Part shown: positions 12,593 through 13,017 of the stretch, one piece after another
Numbering within the stretch: position 1 is the first letter of the stretch
Layout: every line of letters begins with the position of its first letter
Assembly (NCBI GenBank): GCA_003552605.1
Contig: PUNN01000297.1
Location: forward strand, 1 to 13,017
Origin: Phycisphaeraceae bacterium
GTDB lineage: Bacteria; Planctomycetota; Phycisphaerae; Phycisphaerales; Phycisphaeraceae
Length of the DNA: 13,017 bases
Direction: 5' to 3'
Notes under the pieces: model-generated
Told to the model about the DNA's origin: nothing
The model's database searches: none
Seen by the model: only the letters and a program-made list of their open reading frames with translations
Made by a program: the position numbers and the translations under genes

Positions 12593-13017
12593 ATGCCAGC
12601 AACGAACAGACGAGTGATCACGCCCTTTGCCGCCGGAGCGATGGCTCTGGCGGGCCTTGCCGGGACGGCCGATGTGACCCAGGCTGAGGCCCCACCTGGC
12701 GGGGAGAACATCGACGCCCATCTCGGGTTCACCATCACCACGGACTACTACTGGCGCGGCATCGCTCAGGAGAACGAGGGCGCGATCTTTCAGCCCGAGT
12801 TCGAGGTCGGATGGACTGTCTGGGAAGGGGAGGTCATGGGCGAGGAAGCATCGCTGCGGCCTTACCTGGGCACTTGGGTGAGCCTGCACGATGGCGGTGC
12901 CACCAGTGTTGCCGGCGGGAGCAACGCCGTCTTCGAGACCGACTACTACCTCGGCGCCGACATCGGCCTGCCGTACAACTTCGGCCTTGATCTGAACTAC
13001 ACGTTCTACACCTTCCC
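12593..13017 (+). CDS. Outer-membrane beta-barrel protein, TorF/TIGR02001-like (3' end outside window)
   Basis: The first 141 residues of a rightward gene running off the window. AGGAGA (12581-12586) is 6 bases before the ATG. The N-terminus has two arginines (RR, residues 6-7), a hydrophobic core (about 8-22, FAAGAMALAGLAG) and small residues for cleavage near TADVTQAEA, consistent with a Sec signal peptide. The mature part alternates aromatic and polar residues in strand pairs: AHLGFTITTDYYWRGIAQEN, FQPEFEVGWTVWEG, LRPYLGTWVSLHD, FETDYYLGADIGLPY, FGLDLNYTFYTF. The phrase TDYYWRGIAQ resembles the SDYxFRGISQ signature of TorF/TIGR02001 putative porins. In proteobacteria such genes often precede glnK-amtB, which fits the sigma-54 promoter. 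Substrate is unknown. Confidence 0.75.
   Translation, partial: MPATNRRVITPFAAGAMALAGLAGTADVTQAEAPPGGENIDAHLGFTITTDYYWRGIAQENEGAIFQPEFEVGWTVWEGEVMGEEASLRPYLGTWVSLHDGGATSVAGGSNAVFETDYYLGADIGLPYNFGLDLNYTFYTF

Overview
GC-rich bacterial chromosome. High G+C, the gene mix (an anthranilate synthase next to a FliN-type protein, a short conserved barrel-like protein, an orphan NfeD) and intergenic spaces filled with long palindromic repeats suggest a Planctomycetota genome, probably Phycisphaerae-like. This taxonomic call is an inference from gene style; there is no rRNA or other marker.

Layout. Positions 1-80 hold the start of a leftward gene cut by the window edge (beta-carbonic-anhydrase-like). 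A non-coding 81-622 stretch with a CCCTCTCCC/GGGAGAGGG hairpin precedes a rightward run of housekeeping genes: an ABC exporter half-transporter (623-2389), dapA (2721-3596), thiS-thiG (3958-5104) and an NfeD-like membrane protein (5503-5997). A compact three-gene set of unknown function follows (6041-7890; TIGR04255-family protein plus two uncharacterised partners). It converges on a leftward operon-like group (10300 to 7932): a small conserved protein, trpE and a FliN/SpoA-domain protein. Rightward again are a KAP-like P-loop ATPase with a membrane insertion (10700-12274) and, at the right edge, the start of an outer-membrane beta-barrel protein (12593 onward) behind a consensus-perfect sigma-54 promoter.

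The most striking non-coding signal is a family of modular inverted repeats of about 150-190 bases, at least four copies plus a fragment, filling the gaps ABC/dapA, dapA/thiS, thiG/nfeD and the divergent gap at 10301-10699. Each is built from nested arms (outer around GGGCGAACGCATGTAGCT, middle around GGTGGCATGGTCAGC, inner around CAGCCGATGGCCATG) and copies occur in both orientations, as expected of a REPIN/MITE-like dispersed element or a structured RNA. Three genes (thiS, nfeD and the small gene at 10300) have a -10-like box 7-8 bases before the ATG and no ribosome binding site, suggesting leaderless transcripts.

Most genes here are unrelated housekeeping functions (lysine, thiamine and tryptophan synthesis, transport). 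The functional groupings that can be argued are thiS-thiG, the leftward trpE operon, and the three-gene unknown module.
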